Below are positions 52,458 to 61,975 of a DNA stretch of 63,072 nt, piece after piece (positions within the stretch are counted from its first letter, which is position 1; each line of letters opens with the position of its first letter). Both the position numbers and the translations under genes were made by a program. The notes under the pieces were generated by a model. That model ran no database searches. It was not told where the DNA came from and saw nothing but the letters and a program-made list of their open reading frames with translations. The DNA is taken from contig JADBYT010000025.1 in the NCBI GenBank assembly GCA_020402865.1, positions 1-63,072 of the forward strand, in the 5' to 3' direction. Source of the stretch: Bacteroidota bacterium. GTDB lineage: Bacteria; Bacteroidota; Bacteroidia; Palsa-965.

Positions 52458-53141
52458 ATGAAGATTACGTATTACGGTCATTCCTGCTTTGGCATTGAAA
52501 CCGGAGGCAAACACCTTCTGTTTGATCCGTTTATTACCTACAACGAACTGGCCGCAGGAATAAACAAAGACGAAATCAAAGCCGATTACATCCTCGTGTC
52601 GCACGGCCACGAAGACCACATTGCCGACTGCGTGGCTATTGCACAACGCACCGGTGCCACTGTAATTTGCGCCTGGGAAATAAGCGTCTGGCTGCATAAA
52701 CAAGGCGTTTCCAAAACCCATCCCATGAACGTGGGCGGAAAATGGATTTTCGATTTTGGTAAAGTGAAATGTGTGGCCGCTCAACATTCGAGCGGACTGC
52801 CCGACGGCACTTACGGCGGAAACCCGATGGGCTTTGTGGTGGAAACCGAAGAAGCCAACTTTTACTACGCCGGCGATACAGCCCTCACTTACGACATGAA
52901 ACTCATTGGCGAATACCGAAAAGTACATTTCGCCTTCCTGCCCATTGGCGATAATTTTACCATGGGTATCGACAACGCCATTATTGCCTCCGACTTTATC
53001 AACTGCACCGATATCATCGGTATGCACTATGATACTTTCGGCTACATCAAAATAGATCATACCGAAGCAATCACCAAGTTTGAGCGGGCGGGAAAAAAGC
53101 TTACGCTTATGCCCATCGGTTCAACCATTGTAAAACCCTGA
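52458..53141 (+). CDS. UPF0173-type metal-dependent hydrolase
   Basis: The protein has 227 residues from the ATG at 52458; a TTG at 52440 adds six. Metallo-beta-lactamase fold: YYGHSCFGIETGGKHLLFDPF, then SHGHEDHI at 49-54 with H-x-H-x-D-H, and later YYAGDTALTYDM and GMHYDTFGYIK, which give the other zinc ligands. Proteins of the UPF0173/YtkL group have this short form. The substrate is unknown. It lies 22 nt before parA on the same strand. Confidence 0.9.
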   Translation: MKITYYGHSCFGIETGGKHLLFDPFITYNELAAGINKDEIKADYILVSHGHEDHIADCVAIAQRTGATVICAWEISVWLHKQGVSKTHPMNVGGKWIFDFGKVKCVAAQHSSGLPDGTYGGNPMGFVVETEEANFYYAGDTALTYDMKLIGEYRKVHFAFLPIGDNFTMGIDNAIIASDFINCTDIIGMHYDTFGYIKIDHTEAITKFERAGKKLTLMPIGSTIVKP

Positions 53142-53163
53142 GGAATAGCGCTGCACACATATT

Positions 53164-53979
53164 ATGGGTAAAATTATAGCCGTTGCGAACCAAAAAGGAG
53201 GGGTGGGAAAAACCACTACCGCCATTAACCTTGCCGCCAGTTTTGCCGTGCTCGAATACCGCACGCTCCTGGTGGATGCCGATCCGCAGGCAAATGCTAC
53301 TTCGGGCGTGGGTTTCGACCCAAAAAACGTGAAAACCGGGGTGTACGAAACCATCATCGAAGGACGTAACCCGAAAGACATTATCCTGCAAACCACCACG
53401 CCCAACCTCGATCTCCTGCCCGCGCATATTGATCTGGTGGGTGCCGAAATTGAAATGATCAACATGCCCAACCGCGAACACATGATGCGGCAGGCCTTAC
53501 ATCAGATCAAAAACGATTACGACTTTATCATCATCGACTGCTCGCCCTCGCTGGGGCTTGTTACCGTAAACTCGCTCACCGCAGCCGATTCGGTAATTGT
53601 ACCGGTGCAGTGCGAGTATTTTGCGCTTGAAGGTCTCGGTAAACTGCTCAACACAATCAAAATCGTACAGAGCCGCCTCAATCCCGAACTGGCCATTGAA
53701 GGCATACTGCTCACCATGTACGACATCCGCCTGCGTTTATCGAATCAGGTAGTGGAAGAAGTGAAAACCCACTTCCAGAGCATGGTGTTTGATACCATCA
53801 TCCAGCGCAACACCAAACTTGGCGAGGCACCCAGTTTTGGCGAAACCATTATTATGCATGATGCCACCAGCAAAGGTGCTATCAATTACCTGAATCTCGC
53901 ACGAGAAATCCTGCAGAAAAACAACATGACCCGCCTCTCCGACGAGGAAAAGATCATCAATATTACCCAGCAAGACTAA
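53164..53979 (+). CDS. parA: Chromosome-partitioning ATPase ParA/Soj
   Basis: The protein has 271 residues. The deviant Walker A KGGVGKTT lies at 11-18, Walker A' is LLVDADPQANAT, and Walker B is FIIIDCSPSLG. These match the ParA/Soj family of chromosome partition ATPases, which move ParB-parS complexes over the nucleoid. ParB follows after 102 bp. The gene pair, then DUF5683, keeps the common order of Bacteroidota chromosomes; no parS site was found by eye. Confidence 0.95.
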   Translation: MGKIIAVANQKGGVGKTTTAINLAASFAVLEYRTLLVDADPQANATSGVGFDPKNVKTGVYETIIEGRNPKDIILQTTTPNLDLLPAHIDLVGAEIEMINMPNREHMMRQALHQIKNDYDFIIIDCSPSLGLVTVNSLTAADSVIVPVQCEYFALEGLGKLLNTIKIVQSRLNPELAIEGILLTMYDIRLRLSNQVVEEVKTHFQSMVFDTIIQRNTKLGEAPSFGETIIMHDATSKGAINYLNLAREILQKNNMTRLSDEEKIINITQQD

Positions 53980-54081
53980 GCCTGCCCGGTCTCGGCTCCG
54001 CCCGACCAGACAAGGCAGATCTTTAGCGAATGCAGCGCAGGCCCAAACAAGGCCAATACAATACGAATAACAAGTACAGAC

Positions 54082-54984
54082 ATGAGCAACAAACGTCAGG
54101 CACTCGGAAAAGGCCTCAGCGCACTTCTCGAAAACGCCAATACCGATATTACTTCAAATGCCCGCCTGTCGGGCGATGTAACATCGGCTGTGGCCGGAGC
54201 CGTGACCAGTATTCCGCTGAAACAGATTGAAGCCAACCCGTTTCAGCCGCGTACCCATTTTGAGGAGCAGGCGCTCGAAGAACTTTCGGCCTCCATTAAG
54301 CAGCACGGCATTATTCAGCCGGTAACTGTGCGCAAAATGGGCTACGACAAGTTTCAGCTTATTTCGGGCGAACGTCGTTTCCGTGCCTCGCAGCTTGCCG
54401 GTTTGGAAAGCATTCCGGCCTATGTGCGCGTAGCCAACGACCAGGCCATGCTCGAAATGGCACTGGTTGAAAACATCCAGCGCGAAAACCTCGATGCCAT
54501 TGAAGTAGCCATCAGCTACAAACGCCTCATGGACGAGTGCAGCCTCACGCAGGAACAGCTTAGCGAGAAAGTTAGCAAGCAGCGTTCTACCGTAGCCAAC
54601 TACCTGCGCCTGCTCAAACTCCCCGCCGAAGTACAACTCGGCATCCGCGAAAAGAAAATAAGCATGGGCCACGCCCGCGCACTCATTAATGTAAATGGCG
54701 AAGAAAATCAGATCGACATTTACAACCGCGTAATCAATGAAGACCTCTCGGTGCGTGATACCGAACTGCTGGCCAGCGATAAAAAGAAAATCGAGCCCCG
54801 CATCAAACACAAAAACCTGCAGGGCAGCCTCGACGATAAATACGCCGATCAGATCAGCGCTATTGGCAAGCAGTACAACGCAAAAATCCAGCTCAAAAGC
54901 AATCCACAGGGCGAAGGAAAACTCATTATTCCCTTTGCCAGCGAAGAAGATCTCGAAAAGCTGCTGGATGCCCTCAACAGCTGA
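54082..54984 (+). CDS. parB: Chromosome-partitioning protein ParB/Spo0J
   Basis: The protein has 300 residues. ParB N-terminal domain: IPLKQIEANPFQPRTHFEE, then GIIQPVTVRK and LISGERRFRASQLAG, the CTP-binding GERR motif. An HTH follows (LTQEQLSEKVSKQRSTVANYLRLLKL), and a C-terminal dimer domain. It starts with a typical Lys-Arg-rich MSNKRQALGKGLSALL. It loads on parS sites and spreads as a clamp. A terminator follows at 55006-55035, before the DUF5683 gene. Confidence 0.95.
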   Translation: MSNKRQALGKGLSALLENANTDITSNARLSGDVTSAVAGAVTSIPLKQIEANPFQPRTHFEEQALEELSASIKQHGIIQPVTVRKMGYDKFQLISGERRFRASQLAGLESIPAYVRVANDQAMLEMALVENIQRENLDAIEVAISYKRLMDECSLTQEQLSEKVSKQRSTVANYLRLLKLPAEVQLGIREKKISMGHARALINVNGEENQIDIYNRVINEDLSVRDTELLASDKKKIEPRIKHKNLQGSLDDKYADQISAIGKQYNAKIQLKSNPQGEGKLIIPFASEEDLEKLLDALNS

Positions 54985-55005
54985 TTCCTTTTTACACTTA
55001 TTTGG

Positions 55006-55035
55006 AATACCGGTTAGCTTTAAAGCGCCGGTATT
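55006..55035 (+). terminator. Terminator of parB
   Basis: 8-bp stem AATACCGG / CCGGTATT with a 14-nt loop and a following T-rich tract, which also holds the -7-like box TATTTTTG (55039-55046) of the next gene. Confidence 0.6.
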
Positions 55036-55053
55036 CTTTATTTTTGTCTGCAC

Positions 55054-55632
55054 ATGATGTCGCGCCTGTTTATTTTGCCTGTTGTCTGGTGTACACTGCT
55101 TCTGCTTTGTACACACTCCGCACAGGCACAAACCGACTCTGCCGCAGTGGCCAAACCGCCTGCCGACTCAGCCATTAAACCACCGCCCCACCCGCCCAAA
55201 CGCGCCGCACTTATGAGCGCATGCCTGCCCGGGCTGGGACAGGCTTACAATAAAAAATACTGGAAAATCCCCATCATTTACGCCGGTTTTGGCGGCTTGG
55301 GCTACAGCATGGGCTTTAATCAGGTCTATTATAAACGCTACCGCAATGCCATCAGGCTGCGTTATGATAATGATCCCACCACAAACGATCTTTATCCCCA
55401 GTACAGCGACGATGATCTTTCCACGCTGAAAAACTATTACCAGCGCTGGCGCGACTTAAGCATCATCGGTATGGCCGCATTATATACCTTAAATGTGATT
55501 GACGCGGCCGTGGATGCCCATCTTTTCTATTTTGATGTGAGCGATAATCTCTCACTGCATGCCTCGCCCTACATGTTTCCTACGGCTGCCGGTCCGGTGG
55601 CCGGGGTGGGAATACGACTTGGGTGGCGATGA
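55054..55632 (+). CDS. DUF5683 domain membrane protein
   Basis: The protein has 192 residues from the ATG at 55054 (another ATG follows at once). A signal peptide (ends AQAQ) precedes a Pro-rich linker (IKPPPHPPKRAA), then the DUF5683 core: MSACLPGLGQAYNKKYWKIPIIYAGFGGLGYSMGFN, and a second helix pair at IIGMAALYTLNVIDAAVDAHLF. The family usually follows parAB in Bacteroidota, as here. Its function is not known. The -7-like box lies seven nt before the ATG. Confidence 0.9.
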   Translation: MMSRLFILPVVWCTLLLLCTHSAQAQTDSAAVAKPPADSAIKPPPHPPKRAALMSACLPGLGQAYNKKYWKIPIIYAGFGGLGYSMGFNQVYYKRYRNAIRLRYDNDPTTNDLYPQYSDDDLSTLKNYYQRWRDLSIIGMAALYTLNVIDAAVDAHLFYFDVSDNLSLHASPYMFPTAAGPVAGVGIRLGWR

Positions 55633-55710
55633 TATACATCCGTTTCAGGAATAAATTTCCGGCACTTCGGGTGCTAAAAAATACATCCCGCACAATTTTT
55701 ATTTGAAAAT

Positions 55711-55723
55711 TGAACACTGTTCA
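55711..55723. promoter_or_regulatory. TetR operator 1, upstream of tetR
   Basis: Palindrome TGAAC-ACT-GTTCA, 17 nt before the regulator's ATG. A matching site lies before the efflux genes at 56369-56383. Confidence 0.7.
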
Positions 55724-55739
55724 GTAATTTTACTCCCGC

Positions 55740-56351
55740 ATGGGAATCAAAGAACGGAAAGAACGCGAACGTGAACAGGTAAAGAAACAAATTCTTACCG
55801 CTGCACGTGAATTGTTCTTTGCTTATGGGTACGAGGCCACCAGCATGCGCAGCATTGCCGAAAAAGTGGAATACAGCGCCGGAGCTATCTACCTGCATTT
55901 CAAAGATAAAGACGCTATCTTTCACGAACTTCAGATTGAAGGGTTCCACCTGCTCAACGAAAAAATGGCAGTCTTGCTGGCCGTTTCCAATCCGTTTGAG
56001 CGCCTGAAGGCAATGGGCAAAGTGTATATGCAGTTTGCCAAAGAATACCCTGATTACTACGACCTGATGTTTGTAATCAATGCCCCCATGCGTGCGCTGG
56101 AAGAGGATGAAGACTGGCAGGCAGGCGAAACGGCATACCATGCTCTTATTCATGTAGTTAAAGAATGTCAAGGAATTGGCTACTTTAAGGAAAGAGATAC
56201 TGAAACATTCTCCTATTACGTGTGGGCCACCATGCACGGAATCATTACGCTGGGTAAACACGGCCGTAATAAAGTGGTGTGTGAAGCCTCACGCAATTTC
56301 ATTGAAGAGCTTGCTTTCGTGGAATTTATCACCATTCTGGAAAAAACTTAA
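55740..56351 (+). CDS. TetR/AcrR-family regulator of efflux operon
   Basis: The protein has 203 residues. The HTH domain lies at about residues 15-60: KKQILTAARELFFAYGYEATSMRSIAEKVEYSAGAIYLHFKDKDAIF, of which only key parts are listed. The C-terminal ligand domain has DYYDLMFVINAPMRAL and AFVEFITILEKT. It is divergent from nothing and sits 42 nt before the efflux genes on the same strand. Two near-identical palindromes, one before it and one before tolC, suggest it represses both itself and the pump. The inducer is unknown. Confidence 0.9.
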   Translation: MGIKERKEREREQVKKQILTAARELFFAYGYEATSMRSIAEKVEYSAGAIYLHFKDKDAIFHELQIEGFHLLNEKMAVLLAVSNPFERLKAMGKVYMQFAKEYPDYYDLMFVINAPMRALEEDEDWQAGETAYHALIHVVKECQGIGYFKERDTETFSYYVWATMHGIITLGKHGRNKVVCEASRNFIEELAFVEFITILEKT

Positions 56352-56368
56352 AAAAATTTACAATAAAA

Positions 56369-56383
56369 CTGAACGGTGTTCAG
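56369..56383. promoter_or_regulatory. TetR operator 2, upstream of the tolC gene
   Basis: Palindrome CTGAAC-GGT-GTTCAG, 10 nt before the first ATG of the TolC-like gene. It shares TGAAC-N3-GTTCA with the site before tetR. Confidence 0.7.
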
Positions 56384-56393
56384 ACTATAAATC

Positions 56394-57767
56394 ATGTTCA
56401 TACTTATCAAATCCATGATACCAATCCGACTACTTTTTCCGGTCCTCCTGTTCATGGCCGGAACTCCGCTCAATGCGCAGCAGTTGCTCGACGAGTACGT
56501 AAAGCAGGGCATCGACTCCAACATCGTTCTCCGGCAAAAATCGGTGGCTTATGAGCAGGCCATTCTGGCTCTGAAGAATGCCCGAAGCTATTTTCAGCCA
56601 TCGGTAAACCTCAGCGGCAGCTACACCACCGGCGAAGGCGGCCGTTTTATTTCGCTGCCTGTGGGCGATTTGCTTAACCCGGTGTACAGCACACTCAACC
56701 AGCTTACTGCCAGCAATGCGTTTCCGCAGATTGAAAATGTGGAACAAAGCTTTTTCCCGCGTAATATGTATGATGCGCATGTGCGCACCACGCTGCCCAT
56801 TGTGAACACAGAAGTGTGGTACGGCGTGCAGCTGCGCGAACAGCAGGCGGCCATTAAAGAAACCGAAATTGCCTTATACAAACGTGAACTGGTGCGCGAT
56901 ATTAAAGTGGCCTATTTCACGTACCTCAGCGCCACGGAAGCTGTGGAGATATACAACTCGGCTCTTGAGCTAACCGAACGCAATGCCAAAGTAACCGCTT
57001 CACTCATTGCCAACGGAAAGGCCGTGCCGGCACAAATGCTGCGCGCCGAGAGCGAAAAAGCACAGGTTACCGCCCAGCTAGAAGCCGCGCGCAACCAGCA
57101 GCTGAATGCCGAAGCCTGGTTTAACTTTTTGCTTAACCGGCCGCTGCATACTGCAATAAATACCAGCTTCAGCACCACCTCTGCCCTCGCCCGCCTCACC
57201 ACGTCGTACGACTCATCGCAACTGGCGCGGCGCGAAGAATTGAAAATGCTTTTGCTTGGCGAACGCCTCAGCTTTACGGCGGCGCGTATGCAACGCAGCT
57301 ACTTTATTCCCAAACTCAGCTTCTTCATCGACCTCGGCTCGCAGAGCGAGAGTTGGAAATTCGACAGCCGTTCGCGCTACTACCTGCTGGGGCTGCAGCT
57401 CGAAATGCCGCTTTACAACGGTATGCGCAACCGCAATGCCTACCGCAGCAGCCTGCTTGATATGCGTGTGGCGGCCTGGTCGGTTCAGCAAACGCGTAAC
57501 CAGCTTAAACTGGCTGCCGACGTGGCCCAGAACAACCTCAACGCCGCGCTGGCCCGATGGAAAGCTGCTACCGAACAGCAACGCGCCGCCGAATCGTATT
57601 ACCGGCTCATGAGCAATGCATACGCCGAAGGCACATCGCCCCTCATCGAACTTATTGACGCACGCAATCAGCTTACCGCCGCTCAGGTGCAACTGAACGT
57701 GTGCAAATACGACGTGCTTCAGGCACAAGCAAAACTCGAACGCGAAACCGCAGCAACCACACTCTAA
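56394..57767 (+). CDS. TolC-family outer-membrane efflux channel
   Basis: The protein has 457 residues from the ATG at 56394; an in-frame ATG at 56415 places the signal closer to the start (MIPIRLLFPVLLFMAG, cleaved at NAQQ). Two long coiled-coil halves are seen, each with Ala/Gln/Arg-rich heptads (EIYNSALELTERNAKVTASLIANGKAV, then ARWKAATEQQRAAESYYRLM). The second half ends with GTSPLIELIDARNQLTAAQVQLN, a repeat of the TolC fold. It forms the exit duct of a tripartite pump with the next two genes, five and eleven nt apart. Confidence 0.9.
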   Translation: MFILIKSMIPIRLLFPVLLFMAGTPLNAQQLLDEYVKQGIDSNIVLRQKSVAYEQAILALKNARSYFQPSVNLSGSYTTGEGGRFISLPVGDLLNPVYSTLNQLTASNAFPQIENVEQSFFPRNMYDAHVRTTLPIVNTEVWYGVQLREQQAAIKETEIALYKRELVRDIKVAYFTYLSATEAVEIYNSALELTERNAKVTASLIANGKAVPAQMLRAESEKAQVTAQLEAARNQQLNAEAWFNFLLNRPLHTAINTSFSTTSALARLTTSYDSSQLARREELKMLLLGERLSFTAARMQRSYFIPKLSFFIDLGSQSESWKFDSRSRYYLLGLQLEMPLYNGMRNRNAYRSSLLDMRVAAWSVQQTRNQLKLAADVAQNNLNAALARWKAATEQQRAAESYYRLMSNAYAEGTSPLIELIDARNQLTAAQVQLNVCKYDVLQAQAKLERETAATTL

Positions 57768-57772
57768 AACTC

Positions 57773-58831
57773 ATGCGCACTACATTTCACATACTCATTC
57801 CGGCCGCGCTCTTGCTGGCCTTCACGGCTTCCTCGTGCGGAAAAGATGAAAAGAAAAACACCATCCCCGCTGCCACCGAAGCCATTCCGGTGAAAGTAAT
57901 AAACCCGTCTTTCTCAAGCCAGACAAGCATTGTAAATGCAGGCGGACAATTTACCACCGACGACGAAACCATGCTTTCGTTCAAAACCGGCGGCATTATC
58001 AGTGCAGTGCTGGTGAAAGAAGGCGATGCCGTGCGACGCGGACAGTTGCTGGCTACGCTTGATGTAACCGAAATTTCGGCATTAGTCAATCAGGCCCGGC
58101 TCGGACTTGAAAAAGCGGAACGCGATCTGAAACGCGCCACCAATCTTCACCGCGACAGTGTAGCCACACTTGAACAGCTTGAAAATGCACGCACGGCCCG
58201 CGAACTTGCCGCGCAGCAACTACGCGCTGCCGAATTCAACCTGCAGCATTCCGAAATACGCGCGGTGAACGACGGCTACATCCTGCGCAAATTTGCAAAC
58301 ACCGGTCAGCTTGCAGGCCCCGGTACACCCGTATTGCAAACCAACGGTGCAAGCAGCGGCAAATGGCTCATGCGTCTTGGTGTGAGCGACCGCGAGTGGG
58401 CACAGATTGCTACCGGCGACACCGCCACAATCACCACCGACGCATTTCCCGGCCGCACACTCAACGCCCGCGTTACCCGCCGCGCCGAAGCCGCCGACCC
58501 TTACACCGGCGCTTTCATTATCGAACTCAGCGTAAACACTACGCAAGAAGTAAAACCCGCGGCCGGTATGTTTGGCAAAGCCACCATTTACGCATCAGCC
58601 AAACAGGATGCGTGGGAAATTCCTTACAGCGCACTGCTCGACGGCAATGCCGGTGAAGGATTCATTTTTGTGACATCCGACGGCAAAAAAGCAGAAAAGG
58701 TGGCCGTGAAAATTGCAGCCATCACAGGCCAAACAGTCCGCCTCAGCGAAGGTCCCCGACAAGGCCAGCAGGTGATTGTAGCGGGAAGTGCCTATCTCAC
58801 ACACGGTTCTCTCATTCGTATCACAAATTAA
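57773..58831 (+). CDS. RND efflux periplasmic adaptor lipoprotein
   Basis: The protein has 352 residues from the ATG at 57773; a long frame from 57701 overlaps the tolC gene. The N-terminus RTTFHILIPAALLLAFTASSCG is a lipoprotein signal with lipobox ASSC. A lipoyl/barrel-sandwich half ISAVLVKEGDAVRRGQLLATLD precedes a hairpin of coiled coil, then the second lipoyl half INDGYI-like RAVNDGYILRKFANTGQLAGPG. The beta-barrel and membrane-proximal domain follow. This is the usual HlyD/AcrA adaptor layout. It links the RND pump and the TolC-like duct. Confidence 0.9.
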   Translation: MRTTFHILIPAALLLAFTASSCGKDEKKNTIPAATEAIPVKVINPSFSSQTSIVNAGGQFTTDDETMLSFKTGGIISAVLVKEGDAVRRGQLLATLDVTEISALVNQARLGLEKAERDLKRATNLHRDSVATLEQLENARTARELAAQQLRAAEFNLQHSEIRAVNDGYILRKFANTGQLAGPGTPVLQTNGASSGKWLMRLGVSDREWAQIATGDTATITTDAFPGRTLNARVTRRAEAADPYTGAFIIELSVNTTQEVKPAAGMFGKATIYASAKQDAWEIPYSALLDGNAGEGFIFVTSDGKKAEKVAVKIAAITGQTVRLSEGPRQGQQVIVAGSAYLTHGSLIRITN

Positions 58832-58842
58832 AAACGGCTGTT

Positions 58843-61800
58843 ATGAAAATTGCCAGTTACGCCGTTAAAAATTATCAGTTCACGCTGGTTATCTTTCTCA
58901 TGGCTATTGTCCTGGGTATAACCACACTCATGAACATGCCCCGCTCGGAAGATCCCGAAATTGAAGCACCGCAGTTTCCCGTTATTGTAATCTATCCCGG
59001 CACCAGTCCGCAGGATATGGAACAACTCGTAGTGAAACCGCTGGAGAAAAAAATTACCGAGCTTGAAGACATTAAACGCGTGCGCACCAAAGTAACCGAT
59101 GGTGTGGCTGTGATTAATGTGGAGTATAAGTACGAAAGTGATGTGGATAAAAAATATCAGGAACTGGTGCGCGAGGTAAACGGACTTCGCAACGAGCTTC
59201 CGAAAGATATTTTCAGCATCGAAATTCAGAAAATACAACCGTCAAACGTAAATGTGCTTCAGCTTGCACTGGTGTCTGAAAATGCCTCGCGCGAAGCCAT
59301 CCGCAAGGAAGCCGAACGTTTGCAGGAATCGCTCGAAAAGCTGCGTGAACTGAAGAACGTGGAAATTGCCGGTTTACCCGAACGCATTGTGCGCATTGAT
59401 TTGCAGTTTGAAAAAATTGCACAGCTGCGCATTCCGCTCGATGCTATTGTAGGCAGTATTCAAAGCGAACTGGCCAATATTCCCGGCGGCAGTCTGGATG
59501 CAGGCGGAAAAACATTCAACGTAAAAACCAGCGGCAACTATACCGACATTTCGCAAATCGGGCAAACCATTGTGTATAGTGTAAACGGCAACAACGTAAA
59601 GCTGGCTGATGTGGCCGACGTGCGTTTTGATCATGAAGAGCAAAAACACATTACACGTATCAATGGTCACCGCTGTGTGCTGGTGAATGCCGCGCAGAAA
59701 CCGGGTTTCAACATTTCGCAAACGCAGGAAAAGTACCTCCCGGTTATCGAAGCATTCAAAAAAACACTGCCCGCCAACATGGTGCTCATTGATAATTTCG
59801 ATCAGGCCAACAACGTAAACAAACGGCTGGGCGGGCTGGGCATTGATTTCATTATTGCCATTCTGCTGGTGGCCATTACGCTGCTTCCGCTGGGCGGCCG
59901 TGCGGCATCGGTGGTAATGATTTCCATTCCGCTTTCGCTGGCTATTGGTCTGGTGCTGCTCAACTTGTTTGGCTACAACCTCAACCAGCTGAGCATTGTG
60001 GGCCTTGTGGTGGCGCTGGGTTTGCTGGTTGACGACAGCATTGTGGTAGTGGAAAATATTGAACGCTGGCTGCGCAACGGTTACTCGCGCCGCGAGGCCA
60101 CCCTGCTGGCTACAAAGCAAATTGGTCTGGCAGTTGTAGGCTGCACGGCCACGCTGGTAATTGCTTTTATGCCGCTGGTATTTTTACCCGAAGGCGCCGG
60201 CGATTTCATTCGTAGCCTGCCCATGGCGGTAATTATGAGTGTGGTTGCATCCATGCTGGTGTCGCTCACCATTATTCCCTTCCTTTCGAGCCGCATACTC
60301 AAAGATCATCACGCCGAAGGAAAACACACCGGCAATCTTTTCCTGCGTGCGCTGCAAAGCGGTATTCAGAAAACGTATGCCCCGCTGCTTAACCGCGCAC
60401 TCAACCGCCCTGCAATTACACTCATTATTGCAGCCGCCATTTTTGCCGGATCGCTGGCGCTGATTAAGGTAATTGGCTTCAGCCTCTTCCCTGCTTCCGA
60501 AAAGCCGCAGTTTATCATCAACGTGCGCACACCGCTGCAAACCAGCCTTGCCGAAACCGATGCCATGACCCGCGAAGTGGAGAAAGTACTCGCTGCCGAG
60601 CCACTTATTCAATACTACACAAGCAACGTGGGCAAAGGCAATCCGCGCATTTACTACAACGTAATTCCCGAAAACGAGCGCACCGACTTTGCACAGATTT
60701 TCATTCAGCTGCACGATGATACCAATCCGAACGACAAGCTGGCACTGATTGAAAAACTGCGCAAAAAACTCACCCAGACACCAGGCGCAAAAATTGAAGT
60801 GAAAAACTTTGAGCAGGGCCCGCCCGTGGTTGCACCGGTTGAAATACGCCTCTATGGCGATAACCTCGACACACTGCGCGTATATGCAGCCAAAGCCGAA
60901 CAACTGCTGCAAAACACCAAAGGCACACTGTACATTGATAACCCGGTGAGCAACCTCAAGTCAGACATACGCTACACCATAAACCGCGAGAAAGCCAACC
61001 GTTACGGCATTCCCACAGTAAATATCGACCGCACGGTGCGTATTGCGGTAGCCGGTTTAAACGTAGGCAATTTCTCCGATGCCAACGGCGATGACTTCGA
61101 CCTGCACATTACCGCGCCCAAAGGCGAACGCGCCACATTCGATGTGCTTGCCAATGTGTATGTAAACAACATGCAGGGCGCCGCCATTCCGCTCAGCCAG
61201 CTTGCCAGTCCCGGCCTCGAAGCCTCGCCGCTGGTCATCAACCACAACGATAAAATACGCACCGTATCCATCAGCTCCGATGTGCAGAAAGGATTTCTCA
61301 CCGACAATGTGATCAATGAAGTAATGGCCAAAATGGAACAGATGAAACTTCCTGACGGCTACACCTGGGACATGGGCGGTGAGGTAGAATCGCGCAAGGA
61401 ATCGTTTGGCGGTTTTGGTACCATCATCATCATTACCGTGTTTCTGTTTATTGCGGTGCTCATTCTCGAATTCCGCACGTTTAAGAGTACGCTCATTGTG
61501 CTTTCCGTAATTCCGCTGGGCATTGTGGGTGCGGTAATCGGGCTCTGGCTTACGGGCAATTCGCTTTCTTTTGTGGCGGTAATCGGCCTTATTGCGCTGG
61601 CCGGCATTGAAGTGAAAAACTCCATTCTGCTGGTTGATTTTACCAATCAGCTCCGTGCACAGGGCATGAGTCTGGAAGCCGCCATCCGCGAAGCCGGTGA
61701 AGTACGTTTCCTGCCCATCGTACTTACTTCACTCACCGCCATTGGTGGATTAATTCCCATCGCCATTTCCACCAACCCGCTTATTTCGCCGCTGGCCGTG

Positions 61801-61923
61801 GTGCTCATTGGCGGACTCATCAGCTCTACACTGCTTTCGCGGGTGGTTACGCCGGTAATTTATAAACTCATTCCGCCTAAGGTGGAACAAACGCAACCGG
61901 GGGAAGCAACAACCAAAAGTTGA
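58843..61923 (+). CDS. RND multidrug/metabolite efflux pump permease
   Basis: The protein has 1026 residues with the AcrB layout: 12 membrane helices and two large periplasmic loops. TM4 carries GLLVDDSIVVVENIERWL with the proton-relay Asp pair; TM10-11 show GIEVKNSILLVDFTNQLR. Porter-domain marks include EVEYKYESDVDKKYQE-type segments and FDVLANVYVNN. The length is normal for a single-chain RND permease, and no internal stop or shift is seen. The pump drives efflux by proton motive force. It is the last gene of a TetR-controlled operon, with an imperfect terminator after it. Confidence 0.95.
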   Translation: MKIASYAVKNYQFTLVIFLMAIVLGITTLMNMPRSEDPEIEAPQFPVIVIYPGTSPQDMEQLVVKPLEKKITELEDIKRVRTKVTDGVAVINVEYKYESDVDKKYQELVREVNGLRNELPKDIFSIEIQKIQPSNVNVLQLALVSENASREAIRKEAERLQESLEKLRELKNVEIAGLPERIVRIDLQFEKIAQLRIPLDAIVGSIQSELANIPGGSLDAGGKTFNVKTSGNYTDISQIGQTIVYSVNGNNVKLADVADVRFDHEEQKHITRINGHRCVLVNAAQKPGFNISQTQEKYLPVIEAFKKTLPANMVLIDNFDQANNVNKRLGGLGIDFIIAILLVAITLLPLGGRAASVVMISIPLSLAIGLVLLNLFGYNLNQLSIVGLVVALGLLVDDSIVVVENIERWLRNGYSRREATLLATKQIGLAVVGCTATLVIAFMPLVFLPEGAGDFIRSLPMAVIMSVVASMLVSLTIIPFLSSRILKDHHAEGKHTGNLFLRALQSGIQKTYAPLLNRALNRPAITLIIAAAIFAGSLALIKVIGFSLFPASEKPQFIINVRTPLQTSLAETDAMTREVEKVLAAEPLIQYYTSNVGKGNPRIYYNVIPENERTDFAQIFIQLHDDTNPNDKLALIEKLRKKLTQTPGAKIEVKNFEQGPPVVAPVEIRLYGDNLDTLRVYAAKAEQLLQNTKGTLYIDNPVSNLKSDIRYTINREKANRYGIPTVNIDRTVRIAVAGLNVGNFSDANGDDFDLHITAPKGERATFDVLANVYVNNMQGAAIPLSQLASPGLEASPLVINHNDKIRTVSISSDVQKGFLTDNVINEVMAKMEQMKLPDGYTWDMGGEVESRKESFGGFGTIIIITVFLFIAVLILEFRTFKSTLIVLSVIPLGIVGAVIGLWLTGNSLSFVAVIGLIALAGIEVKNSILLVDFTNQLRAQGMSLEAAIREAGEVRFLPIVLTSLTAIGGLIPIAISTNPLISPLAVVLIGGLISSTLLSRVVTPVIYKLIPPKVEQTQPGEATTKS

Positions 61924-61943
61924 AGCGGTTAGGTTGGTTGCTT

Positions 61944-61975
61944 GCGGCGGATTTCCGGAAACGGAAGTCAGCCGC
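61944..61975 (+). terminator. Imperfect terminator of the efflux operon
   Basis: 14-nt arms GCGGCGGATTTCCG and CGGAAGTCAGCCGC pair at 12 of 14 places plus one wobble, with a 4-nt loop, followed by TTTGTTT. Confidence 0.55.

Noticed and set aside
54154-55131. Antisense frame of 325 residues over parB
   Set aside because: ParB is unambiguous on the plus strand; the antisense chain has no motifs.
59374-60120. Antisense frames over the RND permease
   Set aside because: They are His/Gln-rich shadows of a hydrophobic gene.
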